NCBI RefSeq assembly: GCF_003574445.1 | Contig: NZ_KZ984553.1 | Span: 248,001 to 312,000, forward strand | Origin: Streptomyces sp. YIM 130001 | GTDB taxonomy: Bacteria > Actinomycetota > Actinomycetes > Streptomycetales > Streptomycetaceae | DNA length: 64,000 nucleotides | Direction: 5' to 3' | Part shown: positions 25,461 through 33,971 of the stretch, piece after piece | Position numbering within the stretch: the stretch's first letter is position 1 | Layout of the letters: each line of letters opens with the position of its first letter | Notes under the pieces: generated by a model | Seen by the model: only the letters and a program-made list of their open reading frames with translations | Databases searched by the model: none | Told to the model about the DNA's origin: nothing | Translations under genes and position numbers: made by a program

Positions 25461-25646
25461 ATGCCCACTGCCCACGACGACACGGCGCACCGCGTCCGGC
25501 GGCACCCGGCCGTGACGCCCACCAGGATTCGATCGGACCACGCCCTTTCCGGTACGCCTGCGGTGACTTGCCTCGGTGGCCGCGCATTCCGCGGCGGGGC
25601 CGTCGGTGGCACGGAGCCGCGCGCACGGAAGCGGGCGGGAGCCTGA
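25461..25646 (+). CDS. Possible 61-residue leader ORF coupled to fadE31
   Basis: ATG 25461 has an excellent AAGGAG 9 bases upstream, better than that of the following gene, and the frame ends in TGATG overlapping the fadE31 start. The product is Arg- and Ala-rich with no TM and no family. It may be a leader that couples translation to fadE31, or an accidental frame behind a misplaced ribosome site. Confidence 0.3.
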   Translation: MPTAHDDTAHRVRRHPAVTPTRIRSDHALSGTPAVTCLGGRAFRGGAVGGTEPRARKRAGA

Positions 25647-26833
25647 TGGACCTCGACTTCACCGCGGCCGACGACGCCTTCCGCACCGAGGTGCGCGAGT
25701 GGCTGGCCGCCCACGTACCGACCGCGCCCCTGCCGTCCCTGGAGACCGCGGAAGGGTTCGCCGCCCACCGCGAGTGGGAGCGCACCCTGGCGGCGGGCCG
25801 CTGGTCGGTGGTCTCCTGGCCGGAGCAGTACGGGGGACGCGACCGCTCTCTCCTGCACTGGCTGATCTTCGAGGAGGAGTACTACGCGGCCGGCGCGCCC
25901 GCCCGGGTCAGCCAGAACGGCATCAACCTGCTCGCCCCCACGCTGCTCGAGCACGGCACCGCGGACCAGTGCGCCCGCATCCTGCCCGCGATGGCGAGCG
26001 GCGAGGTCATCTGGGCGCAGGCCTGGTCGGAGCCGGAATCCGGTTCGGATCTGGCCTCGCTGCGCTCCAAAGCCGTACGCGTGGACGGTGGTTGGCGCCT
26101 GAGCGGGCAGAAGACGTGGTCGTCGCGGGCCGCCTTCGCGGACCGGGCGTTCGGCCTGTTCCGCAGCGATCCGGAGGCCGGCCGGCCGCACCGGGGGCTG
26201 ACGTATCTGATGTTCCCGCTGGCCGCCGAGGGCGTGACCGTGCGGCCGATCGGGCGTCTGGACGGGAAGCCGGCCTTCGCGGAGCTCTTCCTGGACGAGG
26301 TGTTCGTGCCCGACGAGGACGTGATCGGTGAGCCCGGACAGGGCTGGCGGGTCGCGATGAGCACCGCGGGCAACGAACGCGGGCTCACCCTGCGCAGCCC
26401 CGGCCGCTTCACCGCCGCCGCGGACCGGCTGGTGGACTTGTGGCGCGACCGCGCGGAGCCGGGCGACACGGCGCTGCGCGACCGCGTCGCCGACGCGGTG
26501 ATCGGGGCGCGGGCCTATCAGTTGTTCGCGTACGCGGGGGTCTCGCGTCTCGCCGCCGAGGACGGTATCGAGGACGGTCCGGCCGCCGGCGCCGCCTCCA
26601 GCCTGAACAAGATCTTCTGGTCCGAGCTGGACATCGCCCTGCACGAGACCGCCCTCGACCTGCTCGGCCCGCTCGGCGAACTCGCCGACCACGCACCGAA
26701 AGCCCCGTCCGGCGGTGCCTGGGCCGAGGGCTACACCTTCTCCCTCGCCGGGCCGATCTACGCCGGGACGAACGAGATCCAGCGCGACATCGTCGCCGAG
26801 CGGCTGCTCGGCCTGCCGAAGGGACGCCGGTGA
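25646..26833 (+). CDS. fadE31: FadE31-like acyl-CoA dehydrogenase
   Basis: 395 residues. N-terminal helical domain (DFTAADDAFRTEVREWLAAH), then WAQAWSEPESGSDLASLRSKA and GQKTWSSRAAFAD, and the C-terminal LAGPIYAGTNEIQRDIVAERLLGLPKG. It is the FAD-binding partner type of the alpha2beta2 acyl-CoA dehydrogenases used in steroid breakdown. ATG 25646 is preceded by GGGAG and overlaps a small upstream frame. It heads the operon fadE31-fadE32-fadE33 and is read from the KstR2-controlled divergent promoter. An open frame continues upstream through 24107 but is antisense to fadE30. Confidence 0.87.
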   Translation: MDLDFTAADDAFRTEVREWLAAHVPTAPLPSLETAEGFAAHREWERTLAAGRWSVVSWPEQYGGRDRSLLHWLIFEEEYYAAGAPARVSQNGINLLAPTLLEHGTADQCARILPAMASGEVIWAQAWSEPESGSDLASLRSKAVRVDGGWRLSGQKTWSSRAAFADRAFGLFRSDPEAGRPHRGLTYLMFPLAAEGVTVRPIGRLDGKPAFAELFLDEVFVPDEDVIGEPGQGWRVAMSTAGNERGLTLRSPGRFTAAADRLVDLWRDRAEPGDTALRDRVADAVIGARAYQLFAYAGVSRLAAEDGIEDGPAAGAASSLNKIFWSELDIALHETALDLLGPLGELADHAPKAPSGGAWAEGYTFSLAGPIYAGTNEIQRDIVAERLLGLPKGRR

Positions 26834-27894
26834 TGCGGTTCCTGCTCGACGCCGAGACGCGGGAGTTCGCCCGGTCCCTGGACGGCATGCTCGGCTCCAC
26901 GGACACTCCGGGCGCGGTACGGGCCTGGGCCGGGGGCGAGCACGAGCCCGGGCGGGCACTGTGGGCGCGGCTCGCGGAGGCCGGGGTGTTCGCACTCGCC
27001 GTGCCGGAACGGTACGGGGGTCTCGGCCCGTTGCCGGTCGAACTGGCCGTGGCGTTCACGGAGCTGGGCCGACATGCGGTGCCCGGCCCGGCGGTCGAGA
27101 CGGTCGCCGCGGCGGCGCTGCTGGCGCGGCTCGACGCCGGTGGAGCGCCGACGACCGATGGGCCGGCGGACGGACTGCTGCCGGACATCGCATCCGGGAA
27201 GAGGGCCGTCTCGCTGAGCATCACCGCCCCCCACGGCTCCGCTCCGGCGGGAGGGGCGGGGGCGTACGCCCTCGACGCGGATGCCGCCGATGCGGTGCTC
27301 GTGGCCGACGGGGACACGCTGCGCCTCTCGCGAAGCTGCGGACCCGTGCAGCACTCCTTCGATCCGGCGCGGCGACTGTCTGAACCGGGCCCGGGAGGAA
27401 CGGTGTTGGCCCGAGGCCCCGCCGTGACCGCGGCCGCGACCCATGCCGCCGATGTCGCCGCCCTGATGACGGCCGCCCAATCCTTGGGCGTAGGAAAGGC
27501 GTTGCTCTCCGCGACGGTCGAATACGCAAAGCAGCGAAGCCAGTTCGGGGTGCCGATCGGTTCGTTCCAGGCGGTCAAGCACCGGCTCGCGGACACCCTG
27601 CTCGACCTCGAGTTCGCCACTCCCGTGGTACACGCGGCGGCCCTCGCGCTCGGCCGGTCGGATCCTGCGGCGGGCCGGGAGATCGCGGCGGCCAAGGTGA
27701 CGGCCGGGGAGGCCGCGTACCGGGCGTCACACACCGCGCTGCATCTGCACGGGGCACTCGGCTACACCGACGAACTCGACCTCTCGCTGTGGATCCGCAA
27801 GGCGCGGCCGTTGCGCGACGCCTGGGGAACGCCGGCCGCCTGCCGGGCGCGAATCCTGTCCGGAGTGTCCGCCGGATGGCGGGAGGAACCGTGA
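26833..27894 (+). CDS. fadE32: FadE32-like acyl-CoA dehydrogenase
   Basis: 353 residues, a shorter and divergent acyl-CoA dehydrogenase. It has the C-terminal motifs YAKQRSQFGVPIGSFQAVKHRLAD and LHLHGALGYTDELDLSLWIRKAR, but the middle FAD/substrate loop SEPxSGSD seen in FadE31 is absent. This asymmetry is what is expected of one subunit of a heteromeric dehydrogenase with half the usual active sites. ATG overlaps the fadE31 stop (TGATG), and the stop overlaps the fadE33 start (GTGA). Which FadE it pairs with cannot be read from the sequence. Confidence 0.85.
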   Translation: MRFLLDAETREFARSLDGMLGSTDTPGAVRAWAGGEHEPGRALWARLAEAGVFALAVPERYGGLGPLPVELAVAFTELGRHAVPGPAVETVAAAALLARLDAGGAPTTDGPADGLLPDIASGKRAVSLSITAPHGSAPAGGAGAYALDADAADAVLVADGDTLRLSRSCGPVQHSFDPARRLSEPGPGGTVLARGPAVTAAATHAADVAALMTAAQSLGVGKALLSATVEYAKQRSQFGVPIGSFQAVKHRLADTLLDLEFATPVVHAAALALGRSDPAAGREIAAAKVTAGEAAYRASHTALHLHGALGYTDELDLSLWIRKARPLRDAWGTPAACRARILSGVSAGWREEP

Positions 27895-29027
27895 GAGCGA
27901 CGCCGGAGCAGGACGAACTGCGCGCAGCTGTACGGAAGTTGCTCGAGCGTACGGAAGGCGGGGCGGCCTGGGGGCCGTTGACCGGACAGATCGGCGTGGC
28001 AGGCCTCGCCGTGCCCGAGGAGTACGGCGGCGCCGGGGGCGGCGCGCGGGACGTGTACGTGGTGATGGAGGAGCTGGGGCGGGCGCTGAGCCCGGTGCCG
28101 TTCCTCGGATCGTCGGTCCTGGCGGCAGGCGCGCTGCTCACCTCCGGCGACCGGGGCGCCTGCGGTCGGCTGCTGCCGGCGCTCGCGGATGGCCGGTCGG
28201 TGGGGACGCTCGCCTGGGCCGAGCAGGGGTCCTGGGAGCCGGAGGCGATACGTGCCGAGGCGGTGCGGAAGGCGCGTGGCGGGTGGCGGATCTCCGGGGT
28301 GAAGGATCATGTGCTGGACGGAGGCGGGGAGTCGGGCACACAGCTGCTCCTGGTGGCGGCTCGCTCGGAGGGCGGGGTCACGCTTTTCGAGGTACCGGTG
28401 GGCGGCGCCGGAGTGCAGCGTGAGGCTCTGGTGACGATGGATCAGACTCGTTGCCAGGCACGGTGGTTGTTCGCCGATGCCGAGGCCCGGCCGGTCGGGG
28501 CGGACGGTGACGGGGAGCGCGTACTGCGGCACGTGCGGGACCTGTCCTGTGCGGCACTTGCCGCCGAGCAGACCGGCGCGGCCGGCCGGTGCCTTGAGTT
28601 GACGGTCCAACACGTGCTGCAGCGCGTGCAGTTCGGGCGGCCGATCGGCTCGTTCCAGGCGGTGAAACACCGTCTGGCCGATGCCTACGTCCTGGTGGAG
28701 TCGGCCCGTTCGGCAGCGCTCGGCGCGGCGCGGGCGGCGGACGAGGACCCGGCCGCGCTGCCCCGTCTCGCCGCGGTCGCGGCCTCGGTGTGCGCAGAGG
28801 CGTACGCGGTCGTCGCCGGCGAGATGATCCAGCTGCACGGAGGCATCGGCATCACGTGGGAGCACGACGCACACCGCTACTTCAAAAGGGCCCACGGGGC
28901 GGGGCAGTTGTTCGGCAGCGCAGCCGTGCATCGCGCTCGACTCGCCGCGGACATCGGGCTGCCGCTGCAGGGCACGGATGCGGTGGGCGAGGTGGGCGAC
29001 GTGGACACCGCCGATGCGGCCGTATGA
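27891..29027 (+). CDS. fadE33: FadE33-like (IpdE2) acyl-CoA dehydrogenase
   Basis: 378 residues from GTG 27891, directly behind GGGAGG. Like FadE32 it has the C-terminal half motifs (LQRVQFGRPIGSFQAVKHRLADAY, IQLHGGIGITWEHDAHRYFKRAH) and lacks the classical SEPxSGSD loop. In mycobacteria FadE33 (IpdE2) pairs with FadE30 (IpdE1). The C-terminal tail (DAVGEVGDVDTADAAV) is unconserved. It is the last of three coupled fadE genes; the SDR gene 107 bases downstream probably belongs to the same transcript. Confidence 0.85.
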   Translation: MRATPEQDELRAAVRKLLERTEGGAAWGPLTGQIGVAGLAVPEEYGGAGGGARDVYVVMEELGRALSPVPFLGSSVLAAGALLTSGDRGACGRLLPALADGRSVGTLAWAEQGSWEPEAIRAEAVRKARGGWRISGVKDHVLDGGGESGTQLLLVAARSEGGVTLFEVPVGGAGVQREALVTMDQTRCQARWLFADAEARPVGADGDGERVLRHVRDLSCAALAAEQTGAAGRCLELTVQHVLQRVQFGRPIGSFQAVKHRLADAYVLVESARSAALGAARAADEDPAALPRLAAVAASVCAEAYAVVAGEMIQLHGGIGITWEHDAHRYFKRAHGAGQLFGSAAVHRARLAADIGLPLQGTDAVGEVGDVDTADAAV

Positions 29028-29133
29028 CGCCTGTGCCGGGACGGCCTCGGCGCCGCCCCACAGCACCTCGAGCGGCATCACAGCACTCCGAGTGACACCT
29101 CGCCTCACCTCACCCGAAAGGCGCACTCTCGCC

Positions 29134-29925
29134 ATGGACATCGGCAACCCGCTGGACCTCTCGGGGCGCGTCGCCCTCGTCACCGGCGGCACCAAGGGCA
29201 TCGGCGCTGCCATCGCCGACGCCTTCCTCACGGCCGGCGCGGAAGTGGTCGTGTGCGGGCGCACGGAGCCGGAGCAACTGCCCGCCGCAGGCGGCCGACA
29301 GGCCGTGTTCCGGGCCTGCGACGTGCGCGACGCGGCGCAGGCCGGGGAGCTCGTGGGCTTCGCCGTACAACGATTCGGGCGGCTGGACACCCTGGTGAAC
29401 AACGCCGGCGGTTCACCGGACGCCGCTGCGGCGACGGCCTCGCCGCGCTTCGTGGAGAAGATCGTCGCGCTCAACCTGCTCGGCCCGTTCTACGTGGCAC
29501 AGGCGGCGAACAAGGCCATGCGGGAGCAGGAGGAGGGAGGCTCGGTGATCAACATCGGCAGCGTCTCGGGGCACGACCCGCAGCCGGGCACCGCCGCCTA
29601 TACGGCCGCGAAGGCCGGACTCCTCGCGCTGACCCGCGCGTTGGCCCAGGAGTGGGCGCCGAAGGTTCGGGTCAACCACATCACCGCCGGTCTCATCCGC
29701 ACCGAGAGCGCGGCATCCGTCTACGGCTCGGCCGACGGCGCCGCGGTCACCCAGGTCATCCCGATGGAGCGGATGGGGGTGCCCGAAGACGTGGCCCGCG
29801 CCTGCCTGTACCTGGCCGGAGACCTGTCCCGCTACGTCAACGGTGCGGATCTCGCGGTCCACGGCGGCGGCGAGTTCCCGGCCCGTTTCCTGGCCACGCG
29901 AGCGGACCGCACGAGCGCCGGGTGA
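29134..29925 (+). CDS. SDR oxidoreductase at the right end of the HIP cluster
   Basis: 263 residues, classical SDR: TGGTKGIGAAIADAF, NNAG in DTLVNNAGGSPD, catalytic Ser in NIGSVSGHD and YTAAKAGLLALTRAL. The end MGVPEDVARACLYLAGDLSRYVNGADLAVHGGGEFPARFL is typical of 3-ketoacyl reductase-like SDRs. It lies downstream of fadE33 on the same strand, so it is probably co-transcribed and may correspond to one of the two SDR genes next to echA20 in mycobacteria. Its substrate within steroid degradation is inferred only from position. Confidence 0.82.
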   Translation: MDIGNPLDLSGRVALVTGGTKGIGAAIADAFLTAGAEVVVCGRTEPEQLPAAGGRQAVFRACDVRDAAQAGELVGFAVQRFGRLDTLVNNAGGSPDAAAATASPRFVEKIVALNLLGPFYVAQAANKAMREQEEGGSVINIGSVSGHDPQPGTAAYTAAKAGLLALTRALAQEWAPKVRVNHITAGLIRTESAASVYGSADGAAVTQVIPMERMGVPEDVARACLYLAGDLSRYVNGADLAVHGGGEFPARFLATRADRTSAG

Positions 29926-30043
29926 GTCCCGGTGCACGGGAGGGGCGGGCGCGAAGTCCGGCCGGGAACCGGCTCACGGGTTCGCTCCCCCGTGGGGTAG
30001 CGTCACCGCGCTGCGTACGGCGAGGCGGACAGGGGACCACACG

Positions 30044-30493
30044 GTGAAGACGCGGACCAGTGGACCGAAGGCCTACCGGCGGGCCGTCATCACCATGACG
30101 CTGTCCGGGGCGGCGTTGCTGATCGCGGCTCTCGTCACGGGCGGCCACACGGTCGCCGGCCTGACGTCGTCGGAGCGCGCCGAGGGCACGGTCGTGGCGC
30201 TCGAACTGGACCGCGGCGCCGAGCCCGTGACGTACCCGGTGATCGAATTCGCCGCGGCGGACGGCACCCGGCACACGTTCCGCGACTCGGTGGGCTCCCA
30301 GCCCCCCGCGTACGACAAGGGCGAGCAGGTCGAGGTGCTCTACGACGCCGACTCCCCCGGCGACGCGGAGATCAACAGCTTCGTCTCGCTGTGGCTGTTG
30401 CCGCTCATCTTCGCCGGAGCCGGCCTGCTGCTCGTCACCCTGGGGACGGTGATGGCCGTGACGGCGCGGAAGCGGGCTCTCGGCTCGGAATGA
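30044..30493 (+). CDS. DUF3592-family two-TM protein
   Basis: 149 residues. The first TM is at about 16-38 and the second at about 116-140, around an extracytoplasmic beta-rich domain (ERAEGTVVALELDRGAEPVTYPVIEFAAADGTRHTFRDSVGSQPPAYDKGEQVEVLYD). That pattern, with V.Y.P.V.F…DG….F and YDP-like ends, is the DUF3592 family. Function unknown. The start is GTG 30044. It stands alone between the steroid cluster and a DUF4303-like gene. Confidence 0.75.
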   Translation: MKTRTSGPKAYRRAVITMTLSGAALLIAALVTGGHTVAGLTSSERAEGTVVALELDRGAEPVTYPVIEFAAADGTRHTFRDSVGSQPPAYDKGEQVEVLYDADSPGDAEINSFVSLWLLPLIFAGAGLLLVTLGTVMAVTARKRALGSE

Positions 30494-30693
30494 GACCGTC
30501 GCCCGCGGGCGAACGCGGGAAACACCGTCGGCCTCGTCCCGGCCGGACGACTGCGTCCACGGGCGCCGCGCAGGCGACGGCCCAGCGATCCGGTCGGGAC
30601 GCGCGACCGCGGACGCGCGACCGCGGACGCACGTCCCGCTCACCGGAGTCCCGTCCCCGCCGCGCACACGCCCTGCCCGTACGCCCCGTCGGG

Positions 30694-31233
30694 TCAGTGC
30701 GCCGCACTCTCCTCCGACGCTTCTTCGAGCCAGGCCGTGAGCAGGGCACCCGGAGGGTTGAGGCGACGCGCGAACTCGGCGTCCGTCTCGTCCGGAGGCA
30801 TCGTCGTCACCAGCAGCAGCGTCTGCTCGCGTTCGCGTCCGGTGCCGAACACGCCCTCCTCGACGAGGGTGTGGAGTGCGGCCTCCATCGATGCGAGGCG
30901 CAGCTCGTACTCGGCCTCTTCGTCCTCCGGCTGCATGTCGAACAGATCCCCACGCGCGGCATAGACCGCGTCCAGCGGGGCGAGGTACTCGTCACCGCAG
31001 ATCGCGAACGGGCTGTCGGGCAGGTCCCACCGCTGTGGACCATCGAGGGTCACGCTCAGGTAGGGCCGGAGTGCTTCGCCGGTGGTCACGAGGGCGTATA
31101 CGCAGAAAGGTCCGGCATGCTCGGCACGCAACCGCCCGATCGCCTTCCGAGCGGCTCCGGCGATCGCCTCGGTGAGTACCGGGTCCGCGCCGCCGCCCCC
31201 GCCGCCCCCACGTGCTTCGACCGCGTCACCCAT
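30694..31233 (-). CDS. DUF4303-like protein
   Basis: 179 residues from ATG 31233 (GGGAGGAG upstream). Soluble, acidic, with FCVYALVTTGEALRPYLSVT and DSPFAICGDEYLAPLDAVYAARG, which resemble DUF4303-type proteins found beside immunity or toxin genes and as solitary genes. A poly-Gly stretch lies near the N-terminus. No partner is evident next to it. Function unknown. Confidence 0.55.
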   Translation of the reverse strand: MGDAVEARGGGGGGGADPVLTEAIAGAARKAIGRLRAEHAGPFCVYALVTTGEALRPYLSVTLDGPQRWDLPDSPFAICGDEYLAPLDAVYAARGDLFDMQPEDEEAEYELRLASMEAALHTLVEEGVFGTGREREQTLLLVTTMPPDETDAEFARRLNPPGALLTAWLEEASEESAAH

Positions 31234-31372
31234 ACCGCACCACGCTCCTCCCGCCACCCACCGTCACGAACGTCGCACCGAATCCCGGCCGGCCCGTCTC
31301 CCCGCGGGGCCTACCGAGATCGGAGTGCGTCACTGTACGGCGGCGCCGAGGCAGCCTTCACCCCCTCCGCTC

Positions 31373-31387
31373 TATGGTCGGACCATA
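31373..31387. promoter_or_regulatory. FadR/GntR-type operator upstream of its regulator
   Basis: TATGGTCGGACCATA, a perfect inverted repeat (TATGGTC / GACCATA) around a central G. It is the classical FadR-subfamily motif TGGTCnGACCA. The same sequence with one change lies in the promoter of the lut operon at 33906-33920. Confidence 0.85.
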
Positions 31388-31445
31388 GTCCAGTTATGAC
31401 ATAGTCGTAGTCCGATGCGGCGAGCGGTCCGGGGAGGTGCCGAAG

Positions 31446-32216
31446 GTGGCGGAATGGCGTCCCGTCCGACAGTCGCGGACACACGAACTCGTCCTCGAGA
31501 GCATCGAGGAACAAGTACTCGCAGGGCACCTCAAGGCCGGTGACCGGCTGCCGCCGGAACGCGAACTGGCCCCCGCACTCGGCGTGAGCCGTTCCGCCCT
31601 GCGCGAGGCCCTGCGGGTGATGGAGACGATCGGCGTCCTGGTGGCGAACGCCGGACGCGGCCCCGACGCCGGCGCCCGCATCGTGCAGAACCCCGACGGC
31701 GCTCTCGGCCGCCTCCTCCGGCTGCACGTGGCACTCGGCAGCTACAGCCTGCGGGACGTCATGGAGGCCCGGGTGGTCCTGGAGCGCTCCAGTTTCGAGA
31801 CCGCCGCGCGCTCCGCGTCCGAGGAGGAGCTCGCCGAGGCGGCGGCCGTCGTCGAGCGCATGCAGGATCCGGCGATCTCGGTCGCCGAGTTCAACGACCT
31901 GGACACCCGCTTCCACGTCCACATCGCCCGCAGCTCGGGCAACGAGCTGACTTCCACGCTGACTTCGGCGGTCCGCGAGTCCGTACGGTCGCTGATCCTG
32001 GAGGCCGAGGAGGCCGCCGGTGATCGGTGGCCCGAGACGGCCCGCGGCCTCAACGCCGAGCACACGGAGCTGATGCGACTCGTCCGGGCCGGCGACGGAG
32101 CCCGCGCCGCCGACCTCGTGGAGCAGCACATCCGTGGTTTCCACGGCACCCTCGTCGTGGACGACACCGCGACCGGCCACCGGCGGCAGGCGGACGCGGG
32201 CACGCTGCCCGCCTGA
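31446..32216 (+). CDS. FadR-subfamily GntR regulator, likely of the lut operon
   Basis: 256 residues from GTG 31446, eight bases behind GGGGAGG. The N-terminal winged helix (LVLESIEEQVLAGHLKAGDRLPPERELAPALGVSRSALREALRVME) is followed by an FCD all-helical ligand domain with metal-binding-type residues (DTRFHVHIARSSGN, HTELMRLVRAGD, HIRGFH). FCD regulators of the LldR/LutR group respond to lactate. An operator palindrome overlaps its own promoter and recurs upstream of lutA, which argues that this protein controls itself and lutABC. Confidence 0.87.
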   Translation: MAEWRPVRQSRTHELVLESIEEQVLAGHLKAGDRLPPERELAPALGVSRSALREALRVMETIGVLVANAGRGPDAGARIVQNPDGALGRLLRLHVALGSYSLRDVMEARVVLERSSFETAARSASEEELAEAAAVVERMQDPAISVAEFNDLDTRFHVHIARSSGNELTSTLTSAVRESVRSLILEAEEAAGDRWPETARGLNAEHTELMRLVRAGDGARAADLVEQHIRGFHGTLVVDDTATGHRRQADAGTLPA

Positions 32217-32304
32217 ACGGACCGGGCACCCGCCCGCGCGGCACCTTCCGGCAGCCACCGCGAGCGCAACAGCCCGGCACAGCGACGAGAGGCGGACCCC
32301 GCTC

Positions 32305-32796
32305 ATGCCACGCAAAGTCGCCGCGACCCCCTCCCCGACCGGCTGGCGCCGCCGTCTCGCCCGTGCGCCGATCCACCTGTATCACTGGCGTCTCGGAGCA
32401 CTTCTGGGCCACCGCGTCCTGCTGCTCACCCACACCGGCCGCACGAGCGGGCGCCCCCGCGAGGTCTGCCTCGAAGTCGCCGGGCGCGACCCGAGCACCG
32501 GCGCGTACCTGCTCGCCTCCGGTCTCGGCCCCACCTCGCAGTGGTACCGCAATGTGGTGGCCACGCCGGACGTCACCATCCAGATCGGCCGGCACCGGGC
32601 GACCGCGGTCGCCCGCGCCATGACACCCCGGGAGTCCGGTCGCGCCATGGCCGCATACGCGACCCGCAGTCCGCGCGGGGCACGCGCACTGATGCGCGTG
32701 TGCGGCATCGAGACGGACGGTTCGCCCGAGGACTACTTCCTGATCGGCCGCGACCACATCCCGTTCGTCGAGGTCGTCCCGACGGCGGGCGCATAG
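32305..32796 (+). CDS. Deazaflavin (F420)-dependent nitroreductase-family protein
   Basis: 163 residues of the Ddn family: GHRVLLLTHTGRTSGRPREVCLEV near the N-terminus, LASGLGPTSQWYRNVVATPDVTIQIG and EDYFLIGRDHIPFVEV at the end. Members bind F420 and reduce quinones or nitro compounds. The start is ATG 32305 with GAGAGGCGG upstream. It follows the GntR gene on the same strand, but no shared function is evident. Confidence 0.82.
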   Translation: MPRKVAATPSPTGWRRRLARAPIHLYHWRLGALLGHRVLLLTHTGRTSGRPREVCLEVAGRDPSTGAYLLASGLGPTSQWYRNVVATPDVTIQIGRHRATAVARAMTPRESGRAMAAYATRSPRGARALMRVCGIETDGSPEDYFLIGRDHIPFVEVVPTAGA

Positions 32797-32838
32797 CCTG
32801 AAGCCGTGCGCGGACGTGCGCTTCCCCAGGACTTGACC

Positions 32839-32853
32839 CTCACACGATGTGAG
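32839..32853. promoter_or_regulatory. MerR-type promoter and operator
   Basis: CTCACA-CGA-TGTGAG inverted repeat directly behind TTGACC (32833-32838). A dyad placed right after the -35 box is the standard arrangement for MerR activators, and the site sits about 20 bases before the merR-type gene, implying autoregulation. Confidence 0.75.
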
Positions 32854-32872
32854 ACGGGAGCTTGAGCGAGTC

Positions 32873-33709
32873 ATGTTCTCCATCGGAGATTTCGCCACGA
32901 TGGGCCGGGTCTCGATCCGGATGCTGCGGCATTACGACGCGATCGGCCTGCTGCGGCCGGCCCGTACCGACGAGTCGAACGGCTATCGGTACTACGAGGC
33001 CGACCAGCTGCGCCGGCTCAATCGGCTGGTGGCCCTGAAAGACCTCGGCTTCACGCTCGCCGAGGTGACTCGGATCATCGACGCCGACGTCGACACCGCG
33101 GAACTGCGGCAACTGCTGCGGGTACGGCAGGTGGAGGTGGCCGAGCAGATCACGGCCGACCTGGACCGGCTCGGCCGTATCGAGGCGAGGCTCCGGATGA
33201 TCGAAAGGGAAGGCACCATGAGCACCCGAGCAGTCACCCTGAAGTCCGTCGCCCCGGTCCGTATCGCCTCACTGTCGGGCGTCGCGAGGAGCAACAACCA
33301 CGCGGACGTGGGGCCCGTCGTCCAGTCGCTGTTCGGCCGGCTCTTCGAGGCGCTGGGCGGGGCCGGAGTGCAGCCCGTCGGTCCGGTCGTCGCCACCTAC
33401 GCTCCGGAAGAGGGCGAGAAGTTGACGGTCACCGCCGCCTGCCCGATCGGCGACGACGTCACGCTCGACGGCGTCGACATCTCGGTGCTCGACGGCCACG
33501 ACGAGGTCGCGGTCCACGTCCACCACGGTGCGATGCTCACCATCGGCGAGGCCTACCAGACGCTGGCGACCTGGATCGAGGACAACGGCTACCTCACCGA
33601 CGGCACGGCCCGCGAGGTGTATCTCCTGGGCCACCCGGAACCCGAGCAGAACTGGCGGACCGAGCTTCAGATGCCGATCACGCGCTCGGCCCGGCCGGAC
33701 ACGGCGTAG
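32873..33709 (+). CDS. MerR-family regulator with GyrI-like ligand domain
   Basis: 278 residues from ATG 32873. N-terminal MerR HTH (FSIGDFATMGRVSIRMLRHYDAIGLLRPARTDESNGYRYYEADQLRRLNRLVALKDLGFTLAEV), coiled-coil helix (RVRQVEVAEQITADLDRLGRIEARL), then a C-terminal GyrI/SOUL-like effector domain (SVAPVRIASLSG … HVHHGAMLTIGEAYQTLATWIEDNGYLTDGTAREVYL). It is the BmrR/TipA-like class that senses hydrophobic compounds. GTG 32849 is in frame but lies within the operator. No efflux gene adjoins it. Confidence 0.87.
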   Translation: MFSIGDFATMGRVSIRMLRHYDAIGLLRPARTDESNGYRYYEADQLRRLNRLVALKDLGFTLAEVTRIIDADVDTAELRQLLRVRQVEVAEQITADLDRLGRIEARLRMIEREGTMSTRAVTLKSVAPVRIASLSGVARSNNHADVGPVVQSLFGRLFEALGGAGVQPVGPVVATYAPEEGEKLTVTAACPIGDDVTLDGVDISVLDGHDEVAVHVHHGAMLTIGEAYQTLATWIEDNGYLTDGTAREVYLLGHPEPEQNWRTELQMPITRSARPDTA

Positions 33710-33880
33710 GGCGAGAGAGCGGAGAGCGGACGGGGGCAGGGCGGGAAGGCGGGGAGCGAGCAGACGTAGTCGGCGACCCGCGCGGCACCCCAGAGGGCCG
33801 CCCCGGCATTCACCGCCGGGGCGGCCCTCGCCGTTCCCAGGGCCCCGTGCGCCGGGTGAGCCCGGATCCTGCGCGCACCC

Positions 33881-33908
33881 TTGGCAGCTCTTGGCACGAC
33901 GCTAGTAT
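33881..33908 (+). promoter_or_regulatory. Promoter of the lut operon
   Basis: TTGGCA (33881-33886), a 16-base spacer, then TAGTAT (33903-33908). The -10 box overlaps the GntR-type operator that begins at 33906, so regulator binding should block the promoter. Confidence 0.6.
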
Positions 33909-33920
33909 GGTCGGACCGTA
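33906..33920. promoter_or_regulatory. FadR/GntR-type operator of the lut operon
   Basis: TATGGTCGGACCGTA, identical in 14 of 15 positions to the palindrome upstream of the GntR gene at 31373-31387. Confidence 0.85.
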
Positions 33921-33971
33921 AATCGCCTCGGTGATGCCGGCCGGAGCAACTGGATCGTGGAGGTCCTCCCC

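Noticed and set aside
24107..25645. N-terminal extension of fadE31 giving a 908-residue protein
   Set aside because: The extension is antisense to fadE30; the acyl-CoA dehydrogenase domain begins at 25646 with its own ribosome site.
25646..29027. fadE31-33 as ordinary fatty-acid beta-oxidation genes
   Set aside because: Three coupled fadE genes, two lacking the SEPxSGSD loop, next to ipdABC, kstR2 and a KstR2-type operator point to steroid HIP breakdown.
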